Source of the DNA: Cudoniella acicularis
Lineage: Eukaryota > Ascomycota > Leotiomycetes > Helotiales > Helotiaceae
Assembly (NCBI GenBank): GCA_013054445.1
Contig: JAAMPI010000760.1
Span: 1 to 26,524, forward strand
Length of the DNA: 26,524 nucleotides
Direction: 5' to 3'
The notes beneath the pieces are model-generated. The model saw nothing but the letters and a program-made list of their open reading frames with translations. It was not told where the DNA came from and made no database searches. Below are positions 1-10,157 of the stretch, in pieces. Both the position numbers and the translations under genes were made by a program. Position 1 is the first letter of the stretch; every line of letters begins with the position of its first letter.

Positions 1-381
1 GGGGCTTATGCTTAAGTTATTTTCGGGGAAGGTTTTGTGCCTGATTGTTGGAGAGAGTTTTAGAGAGTTGAGGGGGTTGGAGCTTCTGGTGTTTTTGTGT
101 TTTTTTGTATTTTTATCTTACTTTTATATTTAATTTACTTCTACGAGACTACGATGAGCGAGCTCAATCGCGAGATGGAGTGAGGGAGTAGAAATAGAGG
201 ACGTGGTCGACTACGTCGACGGGATTTATGGGTTCAACTGTTTGAAGATATACCATATACCCTCTCTTTATTTCTTTTCTCCTAATAGCTATTCTTGAAT
301 CTTGATCCATTGAAATATTCCTAAGCTTCTACCACCCTTTTTCCCTCGTCTAGTCATCTTAATCAATCAAAATATTCCTAA
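1..381. other. Gene-free AT-rich left edge
   Basis: No open frame with coding character is seen on either strand. The only local structure is a GTCGAC-TAC-GTCGAC inverted repeat near 207-221. It may be the tail of a gene outside the window or degenerate repeat DNA; neither can be decided from sequence alone. Confidence 0.4.
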
Positions 382-654
382 CGAGCCTAGGATCCAAAGT
401 CCGTGTTTTCAGGCCACTTTTAAGCGATTTCCAGGCTTCGTGACCCCACCTTTAGGCTTCCAAAAACTAAAGTTATCGCGATCACTTCAAAGTTATAAAA
501 TAACTAGGAATAATAATAGTTTATAATATAAATAATCGCAAGTTATAGAAGGTAAAGATACTTTCTATTAGTTATCTTTTTAAAGTTTATGATTTTTTTT
601 TTTTTATTTACTCGTAAAATGCCCTAAAAACACGGACTTTGGATCCTAGGCTCG
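382..654. mobile_element. MITE-like element with 28-bp perfect terminal inverted repeats and TAA target duplication
   Basis: The left end (382-409, starting CGAGCCTAGGATCC) is exactly the reverse complement of the right end (627-654). A weaker match continues inward for about 12-15 bp. Both ends are flanked by TAA (379-381 and 655-657). A 3-bp TWA target duplication is what PIF/Harbinger-type transposases make, so a non-autonomous element of that group is the best guess. The 273-bp interior is AT-rich and non-coding. Seen directly: repeats and flanks. Inferred: superfamily. Confidence 0.75.
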
Positions 655-1068
655 TAAGCTTTGCCACTTTTTTCCCCTGTGTCTTGTTCTGTAAAATATG
701 GGTTCATTTTATAAAACATGTAAAACGTAGATATATATATGCTATCATCACTACAACGACTAAATATTACTGAAGTCACAATAGTCAAAATAAAACCTAT
801 TCATTCACTGTTTCCTACACAAACACTAAGAAATAAGCACCGAGGGAAAAAATATAAAAGAATATTCCCCCGTCTTGAGTGCTTTCTCTATTAATCAATT
901 GACAAATGTCAACATCACAGTTCCGTTCCAGCGACTGTGTCGGCAGGGAGCTAGCGTGATTGAATTTCTTTCTCTCGACTTGACACTTGGTATTATTTCT
1001 TAAATAATTATAAATGTAAGATTTTCAGGTGTGATACAGCTGACAGCCTGATATTCTAGAATTGGGTA

Positions 1069-1343
1069 GTCGGTCGTTTGCCAAACAACGGAGCAACTAA
1101 CATAAACAACAAATCAACCCGGATTCAACCAAGCTACGAAAACACGTCGTTGCACGAGTATTCTGATAAAAAAGAGAAGTCTAGCTGTCTAGTCTGAGAA
1201 AGAGAGAAGTGCTCGAAGGAGTGAGTATTTAAGTACAAAAGTAAAGAAGCTAAGCCTGAAATAGAAGTCAGGTGACTATGACATGTGAGTCTTGACACAA
1301 GCGAACATTTTAAATAACCAAACGATTATACCAAACGACCGAC
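1069..1343. mobile_element. MITE-like element with 12-bp terminal inverted repeats flanked by TA
   Basis: GTCGGTCGTTTG at 1069-1080 is repeated in inverse orientation at 1332-1343. Each copy is flanked on the outside by TA (1067-1068 and 1344-1345), as expected for a Tc1/mariner- or pogo-type insertion. The 275-bp body is non-coding and the inner parts of the arms do not match. The perfect 14-bp match including the TA is unlikely by chance at this spacing, but the terminal repeats are short, so confidence is moderate. Confidence 0.5.
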
Positions 1344-1397
1344 TAAATAGAAAACAGATTACAAGTTCAAAAAAAAAACACTGCATATCACATTTCC

Positions 1398-1494
1398 TTA
1401 CCCGAAAAGCTCCGCTTTGATATGTATGCCAATAGCTGCCGAGTCTCCGCGAAGTTGTTGGAGACTCGGAAAACCCTTCTTGGGGCATACGGGT
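1398..1494. repeat. Nested inverted repeats able to form a long hairpin
   Basis: Three nested complementary pairs occur. The inner stem is CCGAGTCTCC (1439-1448) with GGAGACTCGG (1460-1469), a perfect 10-bp stem around an 11-nt loop. Outside it are GTATGCC (1424-1430) with GGCATAC (1484-1490), and then ACCCG with CGGGT. The segment AAAGCTCCGCT (1406-1416) also recurs inverted at 1612-1622. It could be a structured RNA, a transposon end or a protein-binding palindrome; nothing decides among these. Confidence 0.4.
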
Positions 1495-1610
1495 TCTGGA
1501 CAAATGTGGCTGCCTTTAAACTTTTTTTTTTTTTAGAAGCGCTTTGAACTTGTAGAGTTTATACCAGTCGAGTCTATTTTTAGCGCATGTTTAATTACAT
1601 TCAATGTCCT

Positions 1611-1665
1611 TAGCGGAGCTTTCCGTGTGTACCAGATTCTCTTGGTATCAAGGTTCACTCCGCTA
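1611..1665. repeat. Second nested hairpin
   Basis: TAGCGGAG (1611-1618) pairs with CTCCGCTA (1658-1665), and inside it TACCA pairs with TGGTA. The outer arm is the same 11-mer that occurs inverted near 1406-1416, so this hairpin and the one at 1398-1494 share sequence and may be parts of one degenerate element. Confidence 0.35.
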
Positions 1666-1881
1666 TGTATACCCTTGCATTCTTGCCTTAATAAGTGCTC
1701 TCTTTGAAAGATCAGGTAGAGAAGTCATATGAAATGGAAAGATAGTCACATGAGCCCCTCTCCTCCCTCCTCTACAAAACCAGTTCCACTTATTTCTTGT
1801 TCTGTACACTGCCTAGATTCTTTTGCAAAGGTCATAGGCCCATTGTGAACTCTCTCTGAGCAGTTGGGTACTCTATGTCAT

Positions 1882-2082
1882 GCACCATAATTTGGCGTCT
1901 AAGCGAAAACGTGCAAAACACTTCAAAATAGCAAAATAACTATTAGCTATTCCCTAAATCAAATTAGCGGGATACAAATAAATGCTTGATGTTGATCAAA
2001 TCTCTTAAACATTCCGCCTTACCTCAATTTGAAGTTGCTTAGATTTTGAAGTGTTTTCCACAAACCCGCCAAATTACAGTGC
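1882..2082. mobile_element. MITE-like element with imperfect ~45-bp inverted arms
   Basis: The left arm carries TAATTTGGCG (1888-1897) and AAAACACTTCAAAAT (about 1915-1929). The right arm carries their reverse complements, ATTTTGAAGTGTTTT (2043-2057) and CGCCAAATTA (2067-2076). The two blocks keep order and orientation but differ slightly in spacing, as in an aged foldback or MITE copy. No clear target duplication was found. It ends about 290 bp before the HeLo-like/ankyrin gene. Confidence 0.5.
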
Positions 2083-2370
2083 GTGGAATATCACTTGGAC
2101 TTCTTACAAATCTTTTATCAAAATTTTAATTAATTTTAATGTTCCCTCAGCTCTCGGTCACAACAGTAAGTCAAAAAGATAAAATTCCCAGCTTTGTTGG
2201 TATCACAAGTATCACAAGCAGGCCAATTACAGGTGCAGTGGAAGAAAGTAGATGGTGGGGCTGAGGTCAACACCGCCTCACTTACAACTCGTCATCTGAA
2301 AACTTTAGAACTCCAGCCTCGAAGAATTTCAAGTACAACACAATTCGATGAATCCTCTACACAATCCCAA

Positions 2371-5300
2371 ATGAGCTCAAATCCCACGATGAACGCAGTC
2401 GGTAGCGCAGCAAGCATCATCGGCATCATCACCCTCGCTTGCCAAAGCACCAAAATAATCTACGAAACCGTGAGCGAGATCAAAGACTGCCCCAAAGAAG
2501 TCGCGCAATTACTTCTAGTTCTGGAAAACCTGGATCGTATTCTCAAACAGCTTTCTAGCCATCTTCACAGACCTGAAAGTCAATGGAGAGGACATGCAGA
2601 GATTGCACTGGCGGTGCATAGATGTGCGATAGCTTTGGATGGGATGCCGACAAAACTTGCGAGGCTGCATCTAGCTAGTAACAACAATAAGCCTCTGGAT
2701 AGAACGTGGCGTGTCGTGAAGACGTTTTTCAAGCAAGGCCAGTTAGAAAATATGAGAGGTACGGTTCTAGAACATGTGCAGTTTCTAGGCTTGCAAATTG
2801 GAATTTTGGGGATGCAAGTTTGGCACCGGGTTTCTCATGATTTTGCATATGGTAACATTTTTTGGTTTTTTAAAGGCGCCATCGAAACTCTCACCGCAAC
2901 AGCAACTCGGGCCTGGGAAGCATCAGAATCCAATATCAACACGATTTCGAACGAGCTTCGAAGCACGGGGCAAGCTGTTGAATCCCATACTACAGAAATA
3001 AATGGATTACCTCATAGGCTAGAGAAGCAGGCGCTCATACTCGATAAAATTGAGAACACGGGAACTCTTCCGAACACGACCATTGTGGAAAGTCTCCAAC
3101 GGAATATGTCGCAAACGCAAGATACGTGTCGAGCTAGTCCTCATCTGACTGAAAAGGTAAATAATCTCGTCACAATATCGGTAGATCAGTTCGAAACTCT
3201 CAAGGCGCTTCTCTTGAATATCCAACCGCTTGAACCACGGACTATCACGGAGCCGCAAATCACGAGGTCAGAGTCACCTAGAGAGTCGGCAGAGTTGTCC
3301 ACGAACCAGTTCAGTCTTTCGGATGGTCATAGTTCCATCAACGAGGATGCGGGTAATGAGGTAGACGAGGAATTCTTAGATTGCATTGCGAGGCTTTCGC
3401 GGTTAGCTGAAAGGAAATCGACTACAATCCCTTTGCCCGAAGCACAGGAAATTATTGAAGACATAGAGAGAGCCTTCAATATTCCTAGTCATGAACTGGC
3501 AGGACCCACTTTGAAAGAGATTGATAGAAAACGCAAACGGGACGAATCGAACGACGAGATTGCATGTTTAGAGGAGAAATGGACTCGTAAACACGATTTG
3601 AAAAGATTGAAAGGGATCCTGTTGTCTTCGATGGCGCTTTCTGTCAATGGCAAAGATGCGTGTTTTTACATCGCTTGCCTTCTATGCTTCGAGCCTCACA
3701 TTAACTAGGAGCAATCAAATCCACCCTCAAGAGGGACAATAAAATGTCAAACATGACAAAATCTCACGCTCTCAACGGGATTTATGGATCTGTCACGATC
3801 ACAATCAGCAAACAAAGACTCTTGGAAGAAAATGAACATGGTGATAACTTTCATGAGTCAGATATACCGATTCTTGAGCAATTTCTTGGTACTGTACGTT
3901 TCATCCCAAAGGATCCAGAATGGAAGTTTCAGATACGCGCTTCCTTCTTACAAAAGTTTAGTACCCAAGGGTCGTTTTCCATGGCACCACAAATCCACTT
4001 TTGTGCAACGATTCCGGAAGACTCCGAGTTATTTTCTTTGGTTAGGTGGGGGGATTTGGAAGGACTGGTAAACCATCTCCAAAGTGGCAAATGCTCTATC
4101 ACCGATAGAGACCCTCAAGGTCGAAGTCTGCTATCCGTAAGTTCCAGTGGCAAATATGCAGTCACGGCGAATCAGTCATTGGCGATGGTATGCTATTCAT
4201 TTACGACACTGATATTGTTTCAGTATTCCGTGCGGCGTAGGAAGCCCCATATTTGCAGGTTTCTTATAGAGAGAGGGGCAGATGTCAACTCAATCGAAAC
4301 TGCGTTCTTTCCTACCGACTCAAGAGCTGCCAATAAGACGTAAGTTTATTGTTTTGTTGTTTGAAATAAAAGCTTATAAGGCTTGGTTTTATTCTTGTGG
4401 ATTTAAAATCCCCTATTATACAGAACAGTCATGCAACAAATTTCGAGCAATCCTTGGTTTTATATGTACAACGGTCTTGGTGGTCGTCGCGATGTTCGAC
4501 AATGTTTTGAATTACTACTTGAGAATGATGCAGACCCAGATATCGACTTTGGCGATACTAAGTTTCTGAATGAGAACGAATACGACAACCCAATAGGCAT
4601 GTTCGAAGATATTTTTAGAAACCCTGGAGATTGGACCGTGGTAAGGGTAAACTCAGCTTCCGTAAAAGATGATTATTTGTCATTAATCAGACAGTAGGAT
4701 GCGCTCCAGATACTTTTCAAGTATGCAGGTTGTTTCATGAACTCGAATAAGAGATTTAGAAATAGTTTCACACCTCTACTAATGACAGCTTATGGCAGGC
4801 AAGGGGTCTGATCAAATGTGGTGGCTTTCCTTCTTGAGCAGGGAGCGGATCCGATGACTAGAGATTCTCAGGGAAATACATTTCTCACCTCGTTCTTCTT
4901 TATCATTGCAGAGACCTACATACTAAAGGATTCATCGCAGCTTTACAATTGGTAATTGACGCTGGTGCGGATCCCTACGTTTTCAACGACGAAGGGATGT
5001 CAGTCACAGATATTTCTAGACTTGAACGGCTGAACTCAGTTTGGGGCCTGAGCAAACCTAGTCAGATATGGGAGGAAGTGGTAAAGTCCCGCGGTCTGGA
5101 TATGGAGGACCTTCTGAACCATTCGCGGGGGGACCTTTGTACTCATGGAAACCTGGCATTAAGGTTCAAGAAGATTCGGAAAGCGACCGGCAGCCCAAAA
5201 GGCGACGTGTTTATAAATCAGCTGAACTCTAAGACTGAAAAGGTGGTACTGATCTGGATAGTTCGCCATGCGACTAAATTGGTCAATATCTTACCTCATT

Positions 5301-5383
5301 TGCTCGATGTTAAGTTATTAAAGGAAAATGCTATCGTTATTCAAACGTTCCAGGAATTGAGCATTTGTAAGTTGGAGAATTGA
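2371..5383 (+). pseudogene. HeLo-like N-terminal domain / ankyrin-repeat protein, probably inactivated
   Basis: Exons read by eye are 2371-3661, 3712-4136, 4224-4339, 4424-4640 and 4698-5383. The first ATG in the open frame is 2371 (upstream codons begin only with TTG). Residues 1-120 match the fungal HeLo-like N-terminal domain of STAND-type and incompatibility proteins: a hydrophobic AVGSAASIIGIITLA helix, then a DCPKEVAQLLL helix. A long, partly coiled linker follows, then the usual GIYGSVTITIS...FIP strand region and ankyrin repeats (FLIERGADVN, LLENDADPD, FLLEQGADP, VIDAGADP). There is no NACHT domain. The frame is broken twice in the last exon: an in-frame TGA at 4809-4811 between two good repeats, and a -1 shift near 4884-4886, after which a canonical GNTxLHL ankyrin motif would resume. 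The first intron has a weak GTTTTT donor. In its family such proteins act in self/non-self recognition and regulated cell death; here the gene looks dead, unless the two lesions are sequence errors. Confidence 0.7.
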
Positions 5384-5858
5384 GGTCTTTGGGATAAAGA
5401 TGTATAATTGATTGAGAGGAAGAAGAAGAGAGTAATATCTAAGGAGGGGAGCGCTCTCATACACAGGAAAGGACCAGCTTTGAAGGCAGACCCAGTGAAG
5501 ATATAAACCGTGCACACAGGCAATTCAGTACCGATATTGAGGCACGGTTATAGGTGGGGCTTCGTCTAACAGCAATCATACGCGCCAAATGAAATTAAAG
5601 ATGTAATCGATCGCCTTTTTGATTAAAACTTCAAATTCGAGGTAGTCATAAGTAGTAGTGACGGCTCGCGTGGAGGTACGCTCCCGTGACCCCCCTTGGT
5701 CGCCCCACAAAGAGTCTCCGTACATAGTCTCACAGTTTTATAATACAACCTCATCGTCGTACAAGCTTCAATTATTAGTCCTTGCGGAAGTTCACTTGCT
5801 AGTGCTTGAAAAGTCATGTTATCCCGAAGAGCCTCCACTACGGAAGCCCTAGTAGCTA
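5384..5858. other. Gene-free spacer after the ankyrin pseudogene
   Basis: Probable 3' flank of the ankyrin gene. Small open frames on both strands have no domain character and no usable ATG context. Nothing further is seen. Confidence 0.4.
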
Positions 5859-6081
5859 TCCCCTCCGCTGCCACCAGCCTTGCACTTCGCACGACCTATA
5901 GTAACCTCTTAATAAAATTACAACCAACTCATAAAAATGAAATGAAATTGTACATAATCATAAATCGAGCAAGTATCTATATATTCCTCCATATAAAATT
6001 CCTTAAATTATCCTTTTGTGGTTGTGCTGCGCGACTTTCGCGACGTATAATCTGGTGCAAGGATAGGGGCAGCGGAGGGGA
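5859..6081. mobile_element. MITE-like element with ~26-bp inverted repeats flanked by TA
   Basis: TCCCCTCCGCTGCC (5859-5872) is exactly inverted at 6068-6081. The similarity continues inward with a few mismatches to a shared CCTTGCAC block (about 5878-5885 on the left, with its complement on the right). Outer flanks are TA on both sides (5857-5858 and 6082-6083), pointing to a mariner- or pogo-type target duplication. The 223-bp body is non-coding. The GC-rich ends stand out in AT-rich surroundings. Confidence 0.6.
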
Positions 6082-6083
6082 TA

Positions 6084-6994
6084 ATAATATAGCTAGAATA
6101 ATATATCTTCAATTCTCGGCAAAAATCAAAAACTAGTGCCTTAGATCCATGCCTTGATTTCCATCTAGCTTATAAGATTGATTAATTTGTAGCAATTTTA
6201 TCGAGAGCTAGCAGGTTGACCAAATCGGCCGCATGACAAACGGTCTGGACAAATACGTCACTGGGATGAAAACTTTCAAATCTTTTAAAGCTCTAAAAAT
6301 ACTCGAGGACCGTTATTTCGAGATAATAGGATTTCGAGAATGATGAATCGATTAAAATCAGCAGAAGAAATAAATAGAAAGAATAGAATAGCAAAATCGA
6401 TAGCAGGGTGGTGTGTCCGAGTAAAACTCGACACATTTCACCTAATCCTCGGGAATTTTCCCTCGTTTTCTCCAGATACCCATGAATATGATTTAAAAAA
6501 GCGCAGACCGCGAGGAAAAAACAGCATATAATGTGACAATGTCGCTGAAAAGAAAATCAAATAAATTATATGAATGTAGAAAACCAGAAAACTAGAAATC
6601 AAAAACTTCACGCAAGACTACTCCATGACTACAGACAGCATTGCAGCAACATGACATCCGTTCACTAAATCTCGATCCCGACTATCTTGCTTCAGAAAAT
6701 CAGCATATGCCTTGAGAGCGAGATAAAAATATCGATGGCTTCAAAGAGACTTGCAATTTTGTGAACCACCCATCACTTGATTTTATCGTGGACTCCTTCG
6801 CTATGCATAAACTAATTGCAGGGGGCAATGTATTGGCAAAGACGGATAGATATATGCATATACACTTCTCACAAAAGCTAAACAGGAAATCAGGATTTGA
6901 AGCAGCAGTTCCTATCAAGAACTATCCAGATGGATTTCAGCACATATTCCAGCACAGCCAGCAGCTTGCTTGCTCTTAACTGATTGATTCAATC
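6084..6994. other. Gene-free spacer between MITE and NHEJ gene
   Basis: AT-rich sequence with no supported gene. One small imperfect hairpin (GTGTC-C-GAGT / ACTC-GACAC, about 6412-6433) is present. The right end is the 3' flank of the minus-strand XLF gene; the short plus-strand frames here have no recognisable features. Confidence 0.4.
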
Positions 6995-8980
6995 TTAAAA
7001 CTTCCGCTTCTTCTTCACGGGTGCCTTGCTTTTCTCCTCCAGCTCCCTCTTCAAAGCAGCTCGTTTTCTATCAGCCCGCTCACTACTCGTCTCCCTCTTT
7101 TCCGGCGTTTTCTCTTTCTCTTCTCTCACCTCTGTTCTTCCCCTTGTTTCAAGCTCTTTCTCGGGACTTGTTTCAGTTTTAATCTTGCGTCCACCAATGG
7201 TCCCGATTTTCTTCTTGGGCGTTGAGATCTTGGTTTCGTCTGGTGCCGGTGACGGAGTGTTGTTCTCTTGTTCAACGTTTCGGGTTTTTTTACCGCCCAG
7301 TTTGCCCAGCTTGGCTTTCTTCGGCTTTGGTGCCTCTGGTTCTGGTAATGATGCTTTATCTTCTGGAGGCTCAGGCGTGGGGGCTTTTGACGGCTTCTTT
7401 TTCCCTCCTATTTTTCCAAGCATGGCTTTTTTGGGCTTTGGAGGTGCTGGTTTCGGAGGACTCGATTTGGGTAGTGAAACAGCCTCATCTTCTGTGCTTG
7501 TTTCTCCGTCACCGTCGTTGTTTGACTTTTGTGACACTTTCTCTGATCCTAATCTACTCATATTTTTGTGTGGCTTTGGGGATGAAAACTCATCATCTTC
7601 TGTGGCTGTGTCTTCATCGTCGATTGGTTTTGAGGATACTTTTTGCGTGCCTAATTTCTCCATCTTTTTAGATGGCTTAGAGAGTGGGGAACCTCCATCT
7701 TCCGTGCTCCCATCTTCATTGACAGGTGCTGCTGGAGCTGCCTTCTTCTCACCAATTGTGCCTAGTTTCTTCGTTTTCTTTGGCGGAGAAGGGGAGGCCG
7801 AAGCCCAGAAAGAAGGCTGCGAGAGGGGAAGAGGTTGTGAAGTGGGGATACTGTCAGGTACTTTGGATCGTTGCGAAGGTGCATCCAAGTCTTCGTCATC
7901 GGAGTCTGTAGAATCATTAATGGGAGATTTTGGAGGCGCAGATTTTGATGCCTTTGATTTCCGACTCAGAGGAGTGGCTTGAACTTGAAATGCATCGTCA
8001 TCATCATCATCATCATCATATATGTTGTCCTTGCTTGGGTCGAAGCTATGTGATTTAGCGGGCTCTTCTTTCTTTACAGCTTTGCTGGCATTCTGCTTCG
8101 GAAGCGGCTTTATATCGCGCAAATTTGGTCTCGAGATGCTTGTTGATATTTTTCCGGTCTTCAAGTAAACTGTAATCCCTTTAATATTGTTCCACCAGCT
8201 TTCTGTTGCCTCAATTTCATCACTGTAAGGAGCTGGCGACTGTTTCCCAGGCCCTATACGCATCCCATATCCACCGTCACTCTTGAATACCTCTGATATC
8301 AAATGTCCTCGGTCATGTGATGGCTTGGTGTCCACAGAATTTCTGCATGCGTTCAAGTTGAATGTGGCTAGACCTTTCACCCTCTCCTCCGCCTGTTGCC
8401 GACTGAGCTTCCGCCCCGCCTTGCCAGCTGCTTGGGGGAACACCTGCCCAAGCTCCGTCCCTTGTGACTCCAACTTGTCGAGCAATTTCTGTATAACATG
8501 ATCCTTCTCTTTCATGATTTCGGCCAGACTGGCCATTTCCTGCATCCGCGCATGCTGTGCTTCGAGCAGAGGCACCATCAAATGACTTGTGAGGAGTGAC
8601 TGCGGGGAAGCAGCAAGTCGGACCGGCCACTGTAGTGGTGCAAAGCCACCCGGCAGTTTGACGGTGAGATTGAGAGTGAGGCCAGGCCGACCCTCATCGG
8701 TGTGGATCGACAATGCAGACGTTGTGCCATCTCCTTCGGCGAGACCGAGCTCGATTTTCTGGAGAAGTATCTGAAGTTGCTCGCGATCGCTTGGGTCGAT
8801 ACTTGTGTTCTCCTCCTGGCTCCTCTGGACAATGTCGCTCCGCTTCAGTGATTCGCTCCATATGTTCGTGAGGTCAGTCAGATGGACAGTATATGCGTCT
8901 GGGCTGAAGCTCGATGCGATCAAGATGGGTGGCAGAATACCGCTCGCAACTGGCGAGAGGTGAAGAGGCGTCCAGGTCAT
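6995..8980 (-). CDS. XLF/Nej1-family non-homologous end-joining factor
   Basis: Single-exon gene of 661 aa. Residues 1-118 form the XLF-type head: a Trp-Pro-Leu start, a Tyr-x-V-x-L-T-D-L-x-x-I-W-S-E-S-L segment at 30-45 and an IDPSD helix start at 61-65. These match the fungal Cernunnos/XLF N-terminal domain. Residues 130-200 are the predicted dimerising coiled coil. In the nucleus this family binds Xrcc4/Lif1 and Ku to bridge DNA ends for ligase IV. From about 295 the protein is charged and disordered, with an Asp8 run (322-329) from an ATC/GAT microsatellite and six LG-type repeats (see separate entry). It ends in KKKRKF, a basic patch plus final Phe that fits a nuclear signal or a C-terminal Ku-binding motif. 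The tail is much longer than in the human protein (about 300 aa). The ATG at 8980 begins the conserved domain directly and the next in-frame upstream sequence lacks family similarity. Confidence 0.88.
   Translation of the reverse strand: MTWTPLHLSPVASGILPPILIASSFSPDAYTVHLTDLTNIWSESLKRSDIVQRSQEENTSIDPSDREQLQILLQKIELGLAEGDGTTSALSIHTDEGRPGLTLNLTVKLPGGFAPLQWPVRLAASPQSLLTSHLMVPLLEAQHARMQEMASLAEIMKEKDHVIQKLLDKLESQGTELGQVFPQAAGKAGRKLSRQQAEERVKGLATFNLNACRNSVDTKPSHDRGHLISEVFKSDGGYGMRIGPGKQSPAPYSDEIEATESWWNNIKGITVYLKTGKISTSISRPNLRDIKPLPKQNASKAVKKEEPAKSHSFDPSKDNIYDDDDDDDDAFQVQATPLSRKSKASKSAPPKSPINDSTDSDDEDLDAPSQRSKVPDSIPTSQPLPLSQPSFWASASPSPPKKTKKLGTIGEKKAAPAAPVNEDGSTEDGGSPLSKPSKKMEKLGTQKVSSKPIDDEDTATEDDEFSSPKPHKNMSRLGSEKVSQKSNNDGDGETSTEDEAVSLPKSSPPKPAPPKPKKAMLGKIGGKKKPSKAPTPEPPEDKASLPEPEAPKPKKAKLGKLGGKKTRNVEQENNTPSPAPDETKISTPKKKIGTIGGRKIKTETSPEKELETRGRTEVREEKEKTPEKRETSSERADRKRAALKRELEEKSKAPVKKKRKF
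7170..7775 (-). repeat. Six degenerate LG-I-G-KK repeats in the XLF tail
   Basis: Within the minus-strand XLF protein, copies occur at about residues 404-413 (KLGTIGEKK type), 440-448, 474-482, 518-528 (LGKIGGKK), 556-565 (LGKLGGKK) and 590-599 (IGTIGGRK). Each is followed by a Lys patch and separated by acidic or Pro-rich spacers containing STED-type phospho-acceptor clusters. The pattern is a short linear motif repeated in a disordered tail, not a folded domain. Confidence 0.65.
7993..8020. repeat. ATC/GAT trinucleotide microsatellite
   Basis: A run of CATCATCAT units on the + strand encodes the eight-Asp tract of the XLF protein on the minus strand. Such tracts are prone to length change by slippage in multiples of three, which keep the frame. 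Confidence 0.8.
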
Positions 8981-10157
8981 CTCGGATGTCGCTGTCGGTC
9001 CGCAGATGTCTCAAATTGTCGTGGGCTTTGAGATGCAGCTGTACCTGCAATGAGGCTGTTGGTTCTAGAGAGGAAGGTTAGGAGACGCAGCGCGGGTTCG
9101 CACAGGCACGATACATGAGGGGCGGCCCGTCTTTTCTGAATGAGTAAGGTAACTCAACGTCGCAGAGATTATGCCGGGACGCGCTCCGCTGCAGATACGC
9201 ACGTTGCACAGAAACGGTGTTGTTGAACAGATACCATTGCGCACAACGCGTCGTACACAAACTCCCAACCTTGGTTTAGTCAGCAGTTTCTTATCACGTG
9301 CAGATTTCTCAGAAGAAATGTCTGAGAGGAAACGGCGCTACGAATGGGATGCAGTGTGATGAAAGTTAAAAAGAAACTCTAGTTAATGACTTGTTCTAAA
9401 AGGCTTTAAATAGTCTAGGTGAATTTCAAGAAATTTGACATGGTTAATAGAGCGAAAAAGAGAAGTGATATATAAATATAGACCGAAAGAAGACTCACTT
9501 TACCACTTATGTCTCAAAAGAGTAATAATATACTTTTAATTTTATACAAAAGATAGCGCTAAAAATATTAGCGCGTTATGTTAGTAGCTAACTTTACCTC
9601 AAGTTGACGTGGTAATTCCATAGCTAGACGGCAAACTCTTTATTAAAATAGGGCAGTCTCTCCTAGTTCAGACGTGCTAAACTAGCGTCTTTTTTCGTGA
9701 GACTCTTTAGATAACGCTAGATTGAGGTCTCGTGAACCTTGAAGCTGTGGCAGAAGGAGAAGCAGAAAATGATATGTCTAACTCTTCAAGCGTTGGGCAC
9801 TTAGTGTCGCGAAATCGCGTAAAACACTGCAAAATATTTCTGCTACTGTGAGATATTATTAAAGAAGAAGAGAATTAAACCCAATCTAGTGTATCGCCTC
9901 ATGTTGATTCTCCAGGTATTAGCACTTTGCACTTGGTAGCTGTTTAACACTTTTTAAGTGCTTTGTGACAAGCATGACAATTGCCATCAGTTGCAAGAGT
10001 AGAGCTATGTATTCTCCAGCATCCGAAAACCAACCCCTAATTTTTCAAGTCGGAAATTCGCACAGCACGGATGTAGAATAGCCTTTGGTAAAGAATCCTA
10101 AAGAAAATATACCCTGGCGTTAAGGTAATGGAGTAGTTGCTCTCAAGAGGGGTTGAT
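8981..10157. other. Gene-free region between XLF gene and 2EXR pseudogene
   Basis: The right flank of the XLF start is presumably its promoter and 5' leader. From about 9360 to 10000 the sequence becomes AT-rich and loses coding character. Small perfect hairpins occur, for example TCTCAGA/TCTGAGA (9307-9327) and GCGCTAA/TTAGCGC (9556-9574). No transposon with clear ends was resolved. The right part is the 3' flank of the minus-strand 2EXR gene. Confidence 0.4.

Noticed and set aside
1650..1665. GGTTCACTCC as a tRNA T-arm or internal B box
   Set aside because: No matching acceptor, D-arm or anticodon arm could be placed around it; it belongs to the hairpin at 1611-1665.
2818..2875. Possible intron in the first exon of the ankyrin pseudogene
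   Set aside because: The 58-nt candidate would shift the frame, while coding character continues in the same frame on both sides.
7026..7982. 318-codon plus-strand open frame, Ser/Phe/Gly-rich
   Set aside because: It is the antisense shadow of the Lys/Asp/Pro-rich tail of the XLF gene; it has no domain character and its low-complexity composition mirrors that tail.
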